A stretch of 64,000 nucleotides of DNA from Hahella ganghwensis DSM 17046 (GCF_000376785.1 NZ_AQXX01000124.1:43888-107887), one strand, 5' to 3'; numbered from the stretch's first letter, positions 47,553 to 57,100 are shown. Numbers and translations: made by a program. Notes: generated from the sequence alone by a model not told the origin.

Positions 47553-47600
47553 AAAGTCAGACATAAAGTCAGGCGTAAAGACAGACGTATGGTCAGGCGC
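47553..47600. repeat. Four imperfect 12-bp tandem repeats in a divergent promoter region
   Basis: AAAGTCAGACAT, AAAGTCAGGCGT, AAAGACAGACGT and ATGGTCAGGCGC follow each other without gaps. They lie between the alpha/beta hydrolase gene (-) and the YdjM-like gene (+), 82 bases before the latter. Confidence 0.75.
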
Positions 47601-47682
47601 CATTCAGCTAACCGTTTTTAATATGACCTTTCACCCTATTTTGTTATAGCATGGCCGGCCAGAAGAAGGAAAAGATCGCTAA

Positions 47683-48369
47683 ATGGCTAATTTTAATACA
47701 CATCTTGTGGGAGGTGCCGCCGCTTCCGGCGTGCTGACTTCAACATTACTCATGACCGGCCTGTTTACCCCAGGACAGGGTATGGCCTTATGGGTGGCAG
47801 GCACGATTGCAGGCTTGGCACCAGATCTGGATGCGGATACCACCGCTATTCTCAAAGGGATGTTTAGCGCACTTGGAGTCATCGCATCTTTCGCGGTACT
47901 TTTCACATTCCCGAATCTGCCGTTGCTTTATCTATGGGGTGCTATGCTGGCGGCATTTCTCACCATACGCATCGGAGTGTTGGAGATTTTCGCCTACCTG
48001 ACAGAGCACCGTGGCTCGTTCCACTCACTATTGGCGGCAGTATGCTTTGGACTGGGCTCCGCATTTCTATGTTGGCGCTTCATTGAACAAGGTATCGACT
48101 TCGCATGGGCACTCGGTGGCATGGTATTCGCCGGTTACCTCGTTCATCTGATCCTTGACGAATGCTATGCGGTGAACCTTTCAGACATGGAAATTAAACG
48201 ATCCTTCGGCACAGCCCTGAAACCTGTCAGCATCCAGAATTGGTGGGCCAGCGGGATCTTTCTTGCAATTGCGGTTTACTGCGCTGTTGAATTACCACTT
48301 CCCCATAAACTGCATCATGAAGTTGCCAAAATGACGAACCTGGATCAAGCCTGGTTCGCTCGCTCCTAG
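47683..48369 (+). CDS. YdjM-family membrane-bound metal-dependent hydrolase
   Basis: The product has 228 residues. The start has AAGGAAAAG about 9 bases upstream. The N-terminal HLVGGAAAS, then GLAPDLDAD, HRGSFHSLLAA and HLILDE, form the His/Asp metal-ligand pattern of the YdjM (LexA-binding, inner-membrane hydrolase) family, interleaved with four to five membrane helices. The enzyme is placed in the inner membrane. The reaction is unknown, although some relatives are SOS-regulated. No LexA box was recognised here. Repeats of 12 bp lie in its upstream region. Confidence 0.85.
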   Translation: MANFNTHLVGGAAASGVLTSTLLMTGLFTPGQGMALWVAGTIAGLAPDLDADTTAILKGMFSALGVIASFAVLFTFPNLPLLYLWGAMLAAFLTIRIGVLEIFAYLTEHRGSFHSLLAAVCFGLGSAFLCWRFIEQGIDFAWALGGMVFAGYLVHLILDECYAVNLSDMEIKRSFGTALKPVSIQNWWASGIFLAIAVYCAVELPLPHKLHHEVAKMTNLDQAWFARS

Positions 48370-48384
48370 CATGACTTCGACACC

Positions 48385-48418
48385 CGGTGTCAGGCTCTGA
48401 AAATTAAGCCTGACACCG
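48385..48418. terminator. 12-bp hairpin between convergent genes (bidirectional terminator candidate)
   Basis: CGGTGTCAGGCT at 48385-48396 pairs with AGCCTGACACCG at 48407-48418 across a 10-base loop rich in A and T. It lies between the YdjM-like (+) and VOC (-) genes. There is no long T tract on either side. Confidence 0.6.
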
Positions 48419-48483
48419 ATATCCAGCTTCTCTCGACTCGCCACAATCCTTGAACAAGCTTCAAAGCCACCGAATCAAGACCT

Positions 48484-48876
48484 CTACTTAACGCGATAAA
48501 TAGCACAAAGTTTATTACCGTCGGGATCACGGACATAGGCTATGTACAAATTGCCAAAACTACTTTCACGTATCCCTGGCTTTTCTTCGATTGACTCACC
48601 ACCGTTTGAAACCGCAATGTCATGAAACTCTTGAACCTGCTCAGGTGAGGCGCACTTAAAACCGATAGTGCCACCATTGGCAAACGTCGCCATTTCATCG
48701 TTGATTGGCTCAGTAACACAGAATGTATTTCCCTCATGCCGGTAAAAAATTCTTGTATGACCAGAATTCGCTTGAAGTTTCAGAGGCTCACTTGCTCCGA
48801 GAGTTCCAAGCACAGCATCGTAAAAACGCTTCGAGCGCTCGATATTATTCGAACCAATCATGACATGACTGAACAT
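48484..48876 (-). CDS. VOC superfamily (glyoxalase/bleomycin-resistance-like) protein
   Basis: The start is at ATG 48876, which has AGGGGA 7 bases upstream. A TTG 21 bases earlier is less likely. The product has 130 residues: MFSHVMIGSNNIERSKRFYD, then GHTRIFYRHEG and SFGNLYIAYVRDPDGNKL, the two beta-alpha-beta-beta-beta modules of a VOC fold, with His and Glu metal ligands in the usual places (first-strand His and FHDIAVSNGGE region). It may be a small cytosolic lyase, dioxygenase or binding protein. No substrate can be named. Confidence 0.88.
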   Translation of the reverse strand: MFSHVMIGSNNIERSKRFYDAVLGTLGASEPLKLQANSGHTRIFYRHEGNTFCVTEPINDEMATFANGGTIGFKCASPEQVQEFHDIAVSNGGESIEEKPGIRESSFGNLYIAYVRDPDGNKLCAIYRVK

Positions 48877-48996
48877 GCATCTTCCCCTATAGACCAAGAT
48901 TTACTTGTAGTGACGCTGATTGTTTTCTGTATTGAAATCAGCAAAAGCATTCTAGTGCATCTTGGAAATCCATCTGGAGTGCGTTTCGTGTCAGAC

Positions 48997-49082
48997 TTGG
49001 GGTGATTTGGGACATCCATTGATATCGGCCATCCTCTTTCTCGCTTGATCCTGAGGAGCCAATCAATGGATGTCCTTATTCT
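48997..49082. repeat. Palindromic mobile-element-type repeat with dispersed matching ends
   Basis: GGACATCCATTGAT near 49010 and its exact reverse complement ATCAATGGATGTCC near 49063-49075 flank a 41-base core. The left part (GGTGATTTGGGACA) recurs at about 49552 and the right part (ATGGATGTCCTTATTCT) at about 49918. The same GGACA-CCA and GGATGTCC cores end the transposase element at 52465 and 53721. It looks like a small non-autonomous element of that family. Confidence 0.68.
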
Positions 49083-49535
49083 CTATTCTCGAGGACACAT
49101 TGAATTCAACGCACCCTGCATTTCTTGATATAAATTATTATCTAAAACTATTTCCTCATTGTCTGGCTTTTGTAAGATCAACCTTTGCCCATCCCAGTTC
49201 GGATGTCTGCCAATCACCGCGCTCATCATTTTCAGGCCTTCCCATACAACCGGGTCACATTGGCACTCAAGCAGAGCTTTCCTGTATAAAGCAGCTACCT
49301 TTTTGACATCATCGCTTTCCAAATGATGTTTTGCTTTTTCTTCCATACAAGGCTCTCCTGCCATTAGATCATAGGACTTGAGTAATAAATGAAAGTCCTC
49401 TGCATCCATGTCATCCACCGGAATTTCATCACCAGTCAAAGCTGTTGAATAAGTAAACCTGACGCTCTCCTCTTCCGCATAGGAGAAGCCACCAACAAAT
49501 ACTAATATGAGCAAAAGACCATAATACTGTTTCAT
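49083..49535 (-). CDS. Secreted hypothetical protein
   Basis: The product has 150 residues, with a signal peptide (MKQYYGLLLILVFVGGFSYA). The mature part is acidic and helical (DAEDFHLLLKSYDLMAGEP, VKKVAALYRKALLECQCDP). The repeated helix-turn pattern with Cys pairs gives a faint resemblance to TPR or Sel1-like motifs, but no family is certain. The stop codon lies directly at the end of a palindromic repeat element at 48997, so the natural C-terminus may have been cut off by insertion. Base use is more AT-rich than the core genes, as expected for an accessory gene. Confidence 0.6.
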   Translation of the reverse strand: MKQYYGLLLILVFVGGFSYAEEESVRFTYSTALTGDEIPVDDMDAEDFHLLLKSYDLMAGEPCMEEKAKHHLESDDVKKVAALYRKALLECQCDPVVWEGLKMMSAVIGRHPNWDGQRLILQKPDNEEIVLDNNLYQEMQGALNSMCPRE

Positions 49536-49726
49536 CTTTATTCAATCATCTCCAAGGGTGATTTGGGACACCCACAAGTTAATACAACCAACATCACACC
49601 CGCAATTTAGGCCATTGGACAAGTATAAAATTTGTATTCCAGAATAGATGTAGGACGAGTGAAACCTGAATACAGACGGGGGGTTTGGCCAGCGAGTGTG
49701 GGGCATCAAGCGAATGCACGAATGCA

Positions 49727-49885
49727 GGACATCCACCTAAATTCCATGATAATAGCGGGTATCGGAGAGGAAAATGTGTTCCTTTGTGGCGCGGATCATC
49801 CTTGAACCTTAACACTGGACATTCAGACAGACAAAAGACCACAAGCTGACTATAGCTTAACCAATTGGTTTGTGGGACCCCTCTT
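49727..49885. mobile_element. Internally deleted copy (MITE) of the RAYT transposase element
   Basis: GGACATCCACCTAAATTCC at 49727-49745 is the same, with one change, as the left end of the transposase element at 52465. It is joined directly to a segment (about 49746-49885) that matches the element's right arm (53593-53730), including the first transposase codons: on the minus strand it still reads MIRATKEHIFLSDTRYYH versus MTRARKELISLSDTRYYH. The remaining transposase sequence is missing. Confidence 0.8.
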
Positions 49886-49941
49886 TTACATTCCTACGCT
49901 CAGGCACTACCACTCAATGGATGTCCTTATTCTTTCCTAAC

Positions 49942-51027
49942 TCACATGAGCTTTACAAATTCCAGGATTTGTTTTGCCGACGCGAGCAAGCTAGCATCTT
50001 CCGCGTGAATATTCTCGGATGTTTTCTCAACAAACACTGAGTTAAACCAGTTTTTTAGTTCTTTCACCAGGGTTTCAAAAACCGTGATCATAAATTCCGG
50101 CAGCTCTTTATTCTGGACATCATGCCTGGTCAATTGCAACGAGAGTTCGCTGAATACTGTTGATAACTCCACGAATTCTTCTACGAAAAATAAAGCATTC
50201 GCGAGTTCTTGAAAATCCGCCGTAATGCTCGATATAGCCGACGATGTATTTTGCGTAACACCAAGCAAAGCAATCGATGTTGAAAGATCGTTGATGATGG
50301 TAGACAAGTTATCCAGCTCATAATCTGAGAGACACACTTTTTCAGCGTAATCCCAAGCTGACATCGCCGCTTTGTGTTCTGTCGACGGTAAAACACCTTT
50401 TTCGCCATCCTCAAAACCAAATAGCTCGGTGTCATCAAAATGCTCTTTTCTGGACGCACTTCTTAAGGCGCCGGAAAACAATCCTGCGTCATCAACAAGC
50501 TGCGAACTGGCCTTCTCCTTTAGCTCGTTAATTTTTTCTGCTGATGGCCTCTCTTCGGTCAGATTTTTTAAAAAAACTTTGAATTGGTCGTTAGAGGCTT
50601 TTAAGCGCGAAAGCGTAGATTTCAGGCTCGTCAAATCACGCTGAATGGAAATATAATACTGCGGATTTCCTTCCGTATCGGTAATGTAATGTATATTCCA
50701 CTCCACGTGATATTCAGTTTTATCTTTACGGTAGTTGACCGCGCTACCTTTAAATGGAGTATGGTCTCTGAGGTTTTGTTTAAGCCGCTCTATGACGCTG
50801 GGGTTTGTTTTTGGTCCTTTTAGAATCGAGGTTTGCTTGCCTTTAAGCTCATTCAGTTCGTAACCTGTCATCCTGCAAAAGCAAGGATTCGCATAAACAA
50901 TTTCATGATTCTCTGGATCGGCTCGTGTGATCACAACCGCATCATAACATTGGCTGAACACCAATTCTAAAATAGCGAAAGGATCGGCGTTTCGAAAAAG
51001 ATGTCGAAAATCAATTAGTGCGTTCAT
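49942..51027 (-). CDS. LOV-like PAS domain protein with an unknown C-terminal region
   Basis: The product has 361 residues. The PAS domain (about 18-135) reads like a LOV domain: DAVVITRADPENHEIVYANP, MTGYELNELKGK, KGPKTNPSVI, NYRKDKTEYHVEW and YYISIQRDLT. In true LOV domains the segment G-x-N-C-R-F-L-Q carries the flavin-reactive Cys; here it is GKQTSILKG, with Thr in place of Cys. A helical linker (135-180) follows, and residues 180-361 are acidic and helical with no kinase, HTH or cyclase motif. It probably senses something and passes the signal to a partner protein. The gene stands alone in the accessory region. Confidence 0.78.
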   Translation of the reverse strand: MNALIDFRHLFRNADPFAILELVFSQCYDAVVITRADPENHEIVYANPCFCRMTGYELNELKGKQTSILKGPKTNPSVIERLKQNLRDHTPFKGSAVNYRKDKTEYHVEWNIHYITDTEGNPQYYISIQRDLTSLKSTLSRLKASNDQFKVFLKNLTEERPSAEKINELKEKASSQLVDDAGLFSGALRSASRKEHFDDTELFGFEDGEKGVLPSTEHKAAMSAWDYAEKVCLSDYELDNLSTIINDLSTSIALLGVTQNTSSAISSITADFQELANALFFVEEFVELSTVFSELSLQLTRHDVQNKELPEFMITVFETLVKELKNWFNSVFVEKTSENIHAEDASLLASAKQILEFVKLM

Positions 51028-51309
51028 TGTGCTGATTATACTCAGTATGTGTAATGAACAGGCCTAGCTGCCAAACGTACATAAGACTGCACGCGACTAC
51101 TGCTGGCCGCCTTACAACCCTGCATAAGACGCGGTTGCCAGCACTTAGTTACGACCAAGTTAATCGATTGGATGTATAGACTAAAAGGACATATAGGGAT
51201 GCCTACCCAGTGTCAAGAACAATGACGATTGCCGGGATCGTGTTTAGATATGTCCTTCCTCTGCTGCACAGGGGCATTATTCTCAGCAAGAATTGCAAAT
51301 ATCAACAAT

Positions 51310-51711
51310 CTATTCAAAAGTCACATCATCGCCACTTTGGCATTCATCAACACCATTTTCCCCAGTTGAATATAATTCGTAACTTTCTTCATAATGAAAA
51401 CACTTGGCAGGGTACCGGTATATTAAATTGTTCCCCCATCCATCCAGAGGCTCAACGACTCTCCCAAGATAGAGCCCTCTCCAATTATCATCTCCAGACA
51501 GGTTCTGATAAACCATTTTCAGACCATACCGCGATTCAGGGTAATGTCCGATATCTTTTTTTATATCTTCAACAACGTTCTTGTAAATTTTAATATTGAT
51601 CTCCGCCTCCTCCTCTAAACTCAGAGAACGACAATCTATAATTCTGGGATAAAGCAAGAATCCCACCCCAAATACAATCACCATAACAACTAAAAAACAA
51701 AATAGTCTCAT
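51310..51711 (-). CDS. GspG-like (T2SS pseudopilin C-terminal fold) orphan protein
   Basis: The product has 133 residues. An N-terminal membrane helix (2-22) is followed by a charged helix and the characteristic end of type II secretion major pseudopilins: GHYPESRYGL, EPLDGWGNNLIYRYP, and LYSTGENGVDECQSGDDV, the calcium-binding loop region. The prepilin cleavage site (G-F-T-L-x-E) is missing, so it is not a working pseudopilin. Orphans of this kind occur in accessory regions and their role is unknown. Here it sits between an exonuclease and a PAS protein gene, near an RHS toxin locus. Confidence 0.75.
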   Translation of the reverse strand: MRLFCFLVVMVIVFGVGFLLYPRIIDCRSLSLEEEAEINIKIYKNVVEDIKKDIGHYPESRYGLKMVYQNLSGDDNWRGLYLGRVVEPLDGWGNNLIYRYPAKCFHYEESYELYSTGENGVDECQSGDDVTFE

Positions 51712-51744
51712 AAACAGTTCGCCGTTAAGCTCCCACAGTCAGAT

Positions 51745-52314
51745 TCATCTCTGGGACGACTTACCACGCTCCCCCAACATATTACAAAACATCGCCCCCT
51801 GTTCTAGGGCATCATCAAGCGCTACGTGGGTATGAGGTAGAGGATCAAACCAGCATTTTGGCATTTTTCGTTTGGTCGTTCCACGAAACTCTGTATTAAG
51901 CACCGCCATCGCAAAGGTCTTAATATCCAGAGCCGAGTGTGAAAATGGGCTCTCTCCTGCAAATTGCATCAAGTACCAGTAAACGAACATAAAGTCATAA
52001 GCGGCTGGATAACCCACAAATACAGGTTTCCCGGGCAACTGTTTCAGCCAAGTGACATAATCAGTCATTGCCTGCTCCGGTGGCTGAAGGTCTTTTCGAC
52101 ATAAGCTCCAGGCTTCAGGATTCTTTTCCCACCAGGCTTGGGTGTCAGGGTGAGCTTCTGCATTTGGCAGTGTTTTCAGATTCGCAGAGAATGTACTAAC
52201 CAATTGTTTATCTGCCGTATAGGCTGCAGAGGCAAAGCTTAACATTGAATGTGGTCCGGGAATGGGTCCATCGGCTTCAACATCTGTGCTGACATAAATT
52301 TCGGGTCTAGCCAC
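51745..52314 (-). CDS. DEDDh-type 3'-5' exonuclease domain protein
   Basis: The product has 189 residues. The first acidic pair is STDVEADG (Asp11, Glu13), the second Asp may lie in [12 protein letters not shown], and the C-terminal H-x4-D motif appears as [11 protein letters not shown]. These are the metal-binding residues of RNase T/DnaQ-like exonucleases. Length is close to the bare catalytic domain. It probably trims RNA or DNA ends. The gene follows the transposase element on the same strand and precedes a GspG-like gene by 33 bases, so those two may be co-transcribed. Confidence 0.85.
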   Translation of the reverse strand: MARPEIYVSTDVEADGPIPGPHSMLSFASAAYTADKQLVSTFSANLKTLPNAEAHPDTQAWWEKNPEAWSLCRKDLQPPEQAMTDYVTWLKQLPGKPVFVGYPAAYDFMFVYWYLMQFAGESPFSHSALDIKTFAMAVLNTEFRGTTKRKMPKCWFDPLPHTHVALDDALEQGAMFCNMLGERGKSSQR

Positions 52315-52464
52315 TCTTATACTAACTCCATCGACTACATAGGCTTATCGCCATTTATGGATAGCTTATCACGACATTATCCGCCATTGACGGGTATCGT
52401 GCTCCAGGCCCAGAATTCGATGCCTTGGGTAACGTTTTTAACTTAAACCAGAAAAACAGAAAAA

Positions 52465-53730
52465 GGACACCCACCTAAATTCCCTGAGCAGGAATCAACT
52501 TATTGAAATACCACGATGATTATCGCGGCATTCCCGCCAACAATTAACCATTTTGATGATCAACAACTGCGCTCAATACGGCAAATGAGTGTAGGTTTGT
52601 GAGATTTCGGCACATGCATGTCTCAACTTTTCAGTTGATATGCCAAAACGAGATTGAAATGATGGCTAAGTCAGATATAGTTTTTGAGAATGGATTCGTC
52701 CCTGGCACCAACGCTGTCCGAGCTGCGCGACGGCTTTTTCCAATCGATCCAGCCTGCCGGCCAGCCGTGGAAATCTGCAACTGAAATATTTGATACTTTC
52801 AGTCCATTCCGACGGATCAATGTTAAGCCTCCTCAGAATCGGTAGTACATGGTCAGGAATGGCACCGCGCTTGTCTTCTCGAATTGCCCTGCCCGTCCAA
52901 TCAACCAGTTCAAGATAATCTTGCAGATGAAAGAATATGCCATTGCCTTCCGAATCTTTTCGCTCATTGCCTATCAATTGAACTAAGCGGGATTGTTTCT
53001 TCGACGTTCGAAGATCTTCGATTCGTTCCTGGACCGACGTGTAATCAGAGGTTTCCGGCAACTTTGCGATACCGGCACGAATGGGATTAAGATCGACATA
53101 AGTCATGCAGGTCAACAGTGCTGCTTCATCCAGCAATGCCTGAGACTTGAATCGTCCCTCCCAAAAACGACCTTTGCATCCGTCTTCCGCGTTTGCTTTG
53201 CGCGCAATATATTCATTCAGGCAACGCATGAACCAGCTAATGGACGTTAAACGCTCTCGCCATTCAGTCACAATTTCCGCGATCTTTAACAAAGCACCTT
53301 TATCAAGTTTTTCGCCTTTTCGATATCGGGCGATCAATGGATGACCACCAAACAGACGACACCAACGTTCAATTACCTCATCATCCGTCCAGCTCTTAAC
53401 CCGATCAACATCCACACTCAGGACTACATGATAATGATTGCTCATCACCGCATAGGCGGCCACATCAATTGCAAAGACCTCTGATAAAAAGAAGAGCCTG
53501 TCGACTATCCATTGGCGACGATGTTCATAGCATTGCCCTGAGAATTCATCCTGACCACAAAGGAAAGCACGACGAACACAACGGGCAACACAATGATAAT
53601 AACGAGTATCGGAGAGGGAAATGAGTTCCTTTCTGGCACGGGTCATCCTTGAACCTTAATACTGGATATTTAAACAGCCAAAAGACTACAAGTTGAGTAC
53701 AGCGTAGTCAATTGGTTTGTGGATGTCCTT
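52465..53730. mobile_element. RAYT / IS200-like element with short imperfect inverted ends
   Basis: The left end is AAAAAGGACACCCACCTAAA and the right end is TTTGTGGATGTCCTTTTTC. GGACACCCAC and GTGGATGTCC are inverted copies with one mismatch, each next to an A5 or T5 run. The interior encodes one Y1 transposase. A shortened copy lies at 49727-49885. No target-site duplication was looked for beyond the ends, since HUH elements usually make none. Confidence 0.75.
52666..53646 (-). CDS. REP-associated tyrosine transposase (Y1_Tnp, HUH type)
   Basis: The product has 326 residues. The HUH nuclease core is clear: YYHCVARCVRRAFLCG at the N-terminus, AYAVMSNHYHVVLSV with the metal-binding His71-Tyr-His73, and the catalytic Tyr183 in LLTCMTYVDLNPIRAGI. 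GRFWEGRFKSQALLDE is also a hallmark of RAYT proteins. The enzyme cuts single-stranded DNA at palindromic repeats and may move or maintain REP-like sequences. The C-terminal 120 residues are typical of the longer RAYT branch. It appears intact. It lies between an RHS toxin-immunity pair and small accessory genes. Confidence 0.92.
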   Translation of the reverse strand: MTRARKELISLSDTRYYHCVARCVRRAFLCGQDEFSGQCYEHRRQWIVDRLFFLSEVFAIDVAAYAVMSNHYHVVLSVDVDRVKSWTDDEVIERWCRLFGGHPLIARYRKGEKLDKGALLKIAEIVTEWRERLTSISWFMRCLNEYIARKANAEDGCKGRFWEGRFKSQALLDEAALLTCMTYVDLNPIRAGIAKLPETSDYTSVQERIEDLRTSKKQSRLVQLIGNERKDSEGNGIFFHLQDYLELVDWTGRAIREDKRGAIPDHVLPILRRLNIDPSEWTESIKYFSCRFPRLAGRLDRLEKAVAQLGQRWCQGRIHSQKLYLT

Positions 53731-53771
53731 TTTCTGTTCTTAACTGGGTTGGTCAGTTCTATTAGGCCACG

Positions 53772-54185
53772 TCACGGCTCCTCCTTTCTACGTTCTTGCA
53801 ACAACTTGTAATTTGTTGAGCCGACATCAATGGAGAATTCCTCTATTAGCTCACCGCTTTCGCTCCAGCTCCGTGAAGAGGTTTTAATACCGTACTCAAA
53901 AAATGATTCTGACTTCATATTCCCATTCTCGTACCAATAAGTCTCTTTCCCGTGAGTCAACCCATTTTTACATTCAACCTCAAAAGCAAGTCGGCCTAAC
54001 GAATACCACTTTCTCGCTAAGCCATTTGGGAGGCCGTCCTTGTATTCGGTCTCATACTCAATCCCCTCCCCATCTGGAAAGGGGTCAAAACCAACTCCCG
54101 TAAAGGGTGAACCTTTATAGGTAGTTAAATCACCATCTGAGTCAAATAATTCCTCATCGACCCTTTCTTGATCATCAGCACTCAT
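53772..54185 (-). CDS. YwqK-like (MORN-type) immunity protein for the RHS toxin
   Basis: The product has 137 residues and no signal peptide. Repeated segments YKGSPFTGVGF, YETEYKDGLPNGLARKWY, FEVECKNGLTHGKETYWY and SESFFEYGIKTSSRSW follow the MORN-like pattern of YwqK antitoxins. It starts two bases after the RHS stop codon, on the same strand, so translation is probably coupled. In Bacillus, YwqK pairs with the YwqJ deaminase-like toxin, and the RHS C-terminus here is of that type, so it should neutralise the toxin in the cytoplasm. It is probably expressed from the RHS mRNA or from a promoter inside its 3' end. Confidence 0.82.
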   Translation of the reverse strand: MSADDQERVDEELFDSDGDLTTYKGSPFTGVGFDPFPDGEGIEYETEYKDGLPNGLARKWYSLGRLAFEVECKNGLTHGKETYWYENGNMKSESFFEYGIKTSSRSWSESGELIEEFSIDVGSTNYKLLQERRKEEP

Positions 54186-54187
54186 AA

Positions 54188-57100
54188 TTATTTACCATAT
54201 TTCAAGGGCTCTGGAAAATATTGCACACCATCAGTAATAAATTCGCAATGCGGGCATCTAGGCACAGGGGTTCCAAACTTGGCCGCTGATCCTTTTTGCC
54301 CAGAATTGATGGTATAGAGAAGAAAATCTGAAATATCAGCGTTGGGGCGAGCTATGAATGCATCATTAAGCGCGTGAATCTCAGCATGACTTCCAGCTCC
54401 CTGAGTTTTAATGTAGTCAATTTTACTAGCATCAGGAATTCGATCACTCAATAACGGCGTAAGATTGTCAGGAAGTTTTCCGCCAGGCCCAGAGTTCAAA
54501 CCAAAGAAAACGTCTCCTGTTTTCGAATCCATTACACCCGCTAAGACTGGACCAACTTGTTTACGGGTTTGGCGAATGCTCAATCCCTCAGTCAAAGATG
54601 CATATTCATCAATAACAGCCCCTTTGAGATTTATACGCTGATTCAAAGTTAGGTTACTTTCGGAATTTGCTTTTATTCGATGAAGTGCTGCAATTTCATC
54701 AGAGACCGCACTGTTTGGAACATTGCTATTAGTTCCGATTGCTCCAATCCTTGAAATTGATTGATGCCCAATCAATCCAGCAGTCCCATCAACAATCATA
54801 GACTCCAGCTCTAATATCCTAGGAGCAGAATAGTGAAAAACACTACGCATATCTTCAATTCCTAAGGTGGCATGGTTTGCCATATAGGAATATGATTTAT
54901 CGCCACTGAGTTTTGCTAAGCCTTGCAACTCACTATGTAAGTTCCTTAACACCTCAGGACTTCCATCCAGCATAGCTCCTACACTCCCTAGCAAAATGAG
55001 AACTCGGTCTTTAGGAATAGAATAATATTTCCCAAACTGTCCGCCACCTCCTGATTCTAAGGCCTCAATAAACTGATCTCCATACTGTTCATATAACCCG
55101 AGAAGTTTGTGCCCCCCTTCTTCATTATTCATCGAAGCATATTCTACAGCCTCTAAATAGAGCTCCCCCACCTGAGGTTCACTTGAAACCTTATCTAAAG
55201 TCCAGCCTGCAGTTTCAAAAGATGAGCCATTGCCAATGACACGATCTTCTCCTACCATTGGCACAGGGCTTCCCATTTCTTCCTGTTCAACAGTCCGAGC
55301 ATTACTCCGCCCACTCCCCCCAGCAATCCCCGCCAAGGCTAGTGATCCAATCGTATTCCCCAGCACGCCAGCCATCATACTCACATAATCCGGGCGATAG
55401 TCCTCACTATCGTATACTGCCACTCGAATCCCTTCACTCAGCGTACCCGCAGCAATTCCGTGAATTGTCTCACTTCCCAGACTGCCATTCCTCAGTGACG
55501 AATATGAGGAGTTCAAAGCGCCTCTGAGTCCACCATCCAGCAACGCATTGCCAGTGAACCCTTCACCTAACCCCGTGGAAGCGGTAGTAGACAGGAACGA
55601 GGTAGCAACATCACGCCAGCGGAATGATCTTGGTGTGTTGGTAATCCCACCAGCAAGATAGTTCGCTCCTACCGCCGTTGCTGTAGTGATGGCATTGGCT
55701 GCTGTTCTTGTCCATTTACCAAGTTCAGCCAACTTACCTGCGTTCTTAATCGCGTCTGCGTCCACTGCTTTTGCCGCTGCGACGGCGTTATTCGTATATG
55801 CCCCCACTGCCATTGTCGCGGCAGAAGTTAAACCACCCCTGATGGCACTTCGCAGAGAAAAGTGATCCTGAACTCCCAACCCTTTGGCAACTAACTGTGA
55901 CGCTGTACTGCCGACAAGACCGCCAATAAATCCACCAGCTGCCACAGAAGCATATCCTGCTGCCGAAGCAGCAATCGACGTACCAGCCCCTAGAGTACCG
56001 AGACCAGCTGTTCCCGCAATTCCAGTTCCAGCAGTTAAAGACACCGTTGCGCTAGCTGAATTGGCAATCGCTCCGGCTGCATAAGGTGCCACAATTGCTG
56101 TCACAGCAATGGCAACAACCATCACAATCATCCCAGCCCCACCACACTTACCACCATTGGGCGGCGGTGGCGGCTCTGGCAAAGTCGGCGTAGTATCCCC
56201 AATCGCCAAGCCCGGATCATACGGCCGGAAAGTCCCCGCATTGTTGTGAACGTTGGTCACCACATTCGGGATCACCAGATTCAAGCCGGCTGTCAGCGTC
56301 TCGGCACCGGATAATCCATTGGCATCGGCCAGCATGTACCACAGACTGCTGTCTCCCCACTGGCTGGCGGCAATCGCCTGAAGAGTGTCGCCCTCTGCGG
56401 TGGTGTAATAGCCAGAAGCTTTGCCAGGATAATCAGGGTTGATGGGCTGAAAGTTCTGATCGAAGTCCGCTGATGTTACGGGAATTATTCGCTTCATTCG
56501 CGAATAACCGATCTTTTCTACAATATCGCTCGTTCGAGTGTTATACCGAGGATTATCTCCATTGCCTGACCGGGTAGTGTAAGTCCAAGACCCAACGACA
56601 TAGCTCTGATCACCTTCGCTGGCTAAATATTGAACATAATCAGTGCGAGAAGGGACGTTGTCATTACCCATATCCCCGCGAACGATCCCATCCAAATAAT
56701 AGAACTTACGCCGGATCGGCTTATTCTCATCATTTGGAGTCCAATCGACCTCATCACGCTGGATAATCTGTCCTCGATGATTATTGATATAAGTCAGCGA
56801 ACGCTTCGCTGCGTAATCGTGAACAAATAAGTTATGTCCATTTGAATTATAGGCATAGTATGAAGTACCAGGATCTTGCCCCTCCAGGCTTCCGGTAACC
56901 ACCACTTTACTTGCCTTATAACTATCAAATCGATCAGCCGTATTGTAGAAGTAGTCTGTTGTAACATCCGCTGCATTTATATCTTCTACATCGGAGCCTG
57001 AAACATATTGTCTCGTCTGTTTTAGAGTCATTCCGTCATTAAGATATGCATATTTTAATGTGCCTGTTAAAACTGACTCTTCTTCCGTTTCCTCTTGTTT

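Noticed and set aside
51060..51170. Imperfect palindrome resembling an integron attC site (GGTTGCCAGCACTTAGTTAC, with small orphan genes around it)
   Set aside because: The R'' and R' core boxes (RYYYAAC / GTTRRRY) are not present in the correct form and no integrase or further sites were seen; the simple hairpin TGCTGGC...GCCAGCA explains the symmetry.
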